Assembly: GCF_963576545.1 (NCBI RefSeq)
Contig: NW_026870491.1
Location: forward strand, 186,001 to 250,000
Direction of reading: 5' to 3'
Length of the DNA: 64,000 nt
Source: Limanda limanda
Taxonomy: Eukaryota > Chordata > Actinopteri > Pleuronectiformes > Pleuronectidae
Part shown: one piece after another, positions 62,094-64,000 of the stretch
How the letters are laid out: each line of letters opens with the position of its first letter
Position numbering within the stretch: position 1 is the stretch's first letter
Translations under genes and position numbers: made by a program
Notes under the pieces: model-generated
Seen by the model: only the letters and a program-made list of their open reading frames with translations
What the model was told of the DNA's origin: nothing
Databases searched by the model: none

Positions 62094-64000
62094 TTGAATA
62101 ACTTTTTTTGTGAAGGTCGGAGAGACTTGCAAGTAGGCTCTACCCCCACTAAATGGGGTAGCGCGCATCGATCGGTACCATCCTTGAGCTTCTCCGACTT
62201 TCGGAAGGGTTAGGGTTAGGGTTAGGGATGAAAGCACATAGGAGAAAGACATATTCTTGAATAACTTTTTTTGTGAAGGTCGGAGAGACTTGGAAAGTGG
62301 TTGCATCTGGACTAATTTGGGTCCTGCAGATCGATTGGTACCATCCCCGAGCTTGTACGACCTTCGGAAGAGGTCGACCGACGAAATTCCCCCAAATCTG
62401 AGGAGATATTCTTGAATAACTTTTTTTGTGAAGGTCGGAGAGACTTGCAAGTAGGCTCTACCCCCACTAAATGGGGTTGCGCGCATCGATCAGTACCATC
62501 CTTGAGCTTCTCCGACTTTCGGAAGGGTTAGGGTTAGGGTTAGGGATGAAAGCACATAGGAGAAAGAGATATTCTTGAATAACTTTTTTTGTGAAGGTCG
62601 GAGAGACTTGGAAAGTGGTTGCATCTGGACTAATTTGGGTCCTGCGGATCGATTGGTACCATCCCCGAGCTTGTACGACCTTCGGAAGAGGTCGACCGCC
62701 GAAATTCCCCCAAATCTGAGGAGATATTCTTGAATAACTTTTTTTGTGAAGGTCGGAGAGACTTGCAAGTAGGCTCTACCCCCACTAAATGGGGTTGCGC
62801 GCATCGATCAGTACCATCCTTGAGCTTCTCCGACTTTCGGAAGGGTTAGGGTTAGGGTTAGGGATGAAAGCACATAGGAGAAAGAGATATTCTTGAATAA
62901 CTTTTTTTGTGAAGGTCGGAGAGACTTGCAAGTAGGCTCTACCCCCACTAAATGGGGTAGCGCGCATCGATCGGTACCATCCTTGAGCTTCTCCGACTTT
63001 CGGAAGGGTTAGGGTTAGGGTTAGGGATGAAAGCACATAGGAGAAAGAGATATTCTTGAATAACTTTTTTTTGAAGGTCGGAGAGACTTGGAAAGTGGTT
63101 GCATCTGGACTAATTTGGGTCCTGCGGATCGATTGGTACCATCCCCGAGCTTGTACGACCTTCGGAAGAGGTCGACCGACGAAATTCCCCCAAATCTGAG
63201 GAGATATTCTTGAATAACTTTTTTTGTGAAGGTCGGAGAGACTTGCAAGTAGGCTCTACCCCCACTAAATGGGGTTGCGCGCATCGATCGGTACCATCCT
63301 TGAGCTTCTCCGACTTTCGGAAGGGTTAGGGTTAGGGTTAGGGATGAAAGCACATAGGAGAAAGAGATATTCTTGAATAACTTTTTTTGTGAAGGTCGGA
63401 GAGACTTGCAAGTAGGCTCTACCCCCACTAAATGGGGTAGCGCGCATCGATCGGTACCATCCTTGAGCTTCTCCGACTTTCGGAAGGGTTAGGGTTAGGG
63501 TTAGGGATGAAAGCACATAGGAGAAAGACATATTCTTGAATAACTTTTTTTGTGAAGGTCGGAGAGACTTGGAAAGTGGTTGCATCTGGACTAATTTGGG
63601 TCCTGCGGATCGATTGGTACCATCCCCGAGCTTGTACGACCTTCGGAAGAGGTCGACCGACGAAATTCCCCCAAATCTGAGGAGATATTCTTGAATAACT
63701 TTTTTTGTGAAGGTCGGAGAGACTTGCAAGTAGGCTCTACCCCCACTAAATGGGGTAGCGCGCATCGATCGGTACCATCCTTGAGCTTCTCCGACTTTCG
63801 GAAGGGTTAGGGTTAGGGTTAGGGATGAAAGCACATAGGAGAAAGAGATATTCTTGAATAACTTTTTTTTGAAGGTCGGAGAGACTTGGAAAGTGGTTGC
63901 ATCTGGACTAATTTGGGTCCTGCGGATCGATTGGTACCATCCCCGAGCTTGTACGACCTTCGGAAGAGGTCGACCGACGAAATTCCCCCAAATCTGAGGA
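62094..64000 (+). repeat. 2,249-bp tandem unit, copy 2 (partial, to window end)
   Basis: It repeats 59845 onward at +2,249 through the A at 63691, then continues with a 154-type B at 63854, where copy 1 has the A2 at 61605. Private change: GACCGCCG in the B at 62575. The window stops 7 bases before the end of the last B. Confidence 0.8.

Larger units (their letters stand above)
1..64000 (+). repeat. Two-monomer (A/B) satellite array with nested higher-order repeats
   Basis: The entire window is a direct tandem array of two related monomers, A (163 bp) and B (155 bp). Walking the TTGAATA phase marker from base 1 gives 400 monomers (262 A, 138 B), and the summed lengths reproduce the coordinates exactly. 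All monomers point the same way. The only length changes I found are a 6-bp loss in 12 A monomers and a 1-bp loss in 17 B monomers. B is always flanked by A. No unrelated sequence interrupts the array. Such arrays are known mainly from eukaryotic centromeric, pericentromeric and subtelomeric heterochromatin; which of these applies cannot be decided because no flank is present. Most monomers of both types contain ATCGAT, and many contain GGTACC, so a ClaI-type digest should give a ladder of about 155-163 bp. Confidence 0.98.

Noticed and set aside
397..63834. Series of overlapping minus-strand open reading frames of 60 to 318 codons
   Set aside because: They repeat with the satellite, overlap each other in different frames, start and stop with monomer variants, show no domain or codon signature, and are explained by the 318-bp dimer being divisible by three.
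1..64000. CRISPR array
   Set aside because: Repeats are contiguous 155-163 bp monomers without unique spacers; the shared 45-bp block is separated by one of only two recurring sequences.
1..64000. Ribosomal DNA or tRNA gene cluster
   Set aside because: No rRNA or tRNA sequence features or cloverleaf were recognisable, and the monomer is too short for rDNA; a 5S-like unit was considered, but no A-box/C-box internal promoter was seen.

Overview
The whole 64 kb window is one uninterrupted tandem satellite array. I read 400 consecutive head-to-tail monomers (the last one cut off by the window edge), all in one orientation, with no single-copy DNA, transposon insertion, inversion, RNA gene or credible protein gene. 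Two related monomers build it: A (163 bp, 262 copies) and B (155 bp, 138 copies). Monomer starts are counted here from the TTGAATA that opens the T-rich segment. A and B are identical over a 45-bp block, agree at about 55 of 78 positions in the middle, and are unrelated in the last 40 (A) or 32 (B) bases. In A that last part carries the telomere-like motif G3(TTAG3)3. B is never adjacent to another B, and A outnumbers B about 2:1, so the local unit is usually an A-A-B trimer of 481 bp or an A-B dimer of 318 bp.

The array is organised as nested higher-order repeats. The largest is a 23,837-bp tandem duplication (2406-26242 and 26243-50079; 149 monomers per copy, 98 A + 51 B), in which every marker variant I compared is the same in both copies. 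Inside each copy are older, more diverged tandem duplications: 6,083 bp (482-6564, then 6565 onward), about 2.39 kb (10725-13111 / 13112-15510), 1,280 bp (16317-17596 / 17597-18876) and 3,047 bp (17915-20961 / 20962-24008, itself made of 9- and 10-monomer units of 1,442 and 1,605 bp). From 50080 to the right edge the array is a mosaic of rearranged pieces of the same units, with its own 961-bp and 2,249-bp duplications.

Organism: a eukaryote. Megabase-style satellite architecture, near-nucleosomal monomer lengths (155/163 bp) and higher-order repeats are typical of centromeric, pericentromeric or subtelomeric heterochromatin. The embedded TTAGGG motif would fit a host with TTAGGG telomeres (animals, many fungi and protists, some plants such as many Asparagales), but this is inference and I do not recognise the satellite family. 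Both window ends lie inside the array, so chromosomal position cannot be read from the sequence.

The long minus-strand open frames (up to 318 codons) are a by-product of periodicity: an A+B dimer is 318 bp, exactly 106 codons. I annotate no coding sequence.
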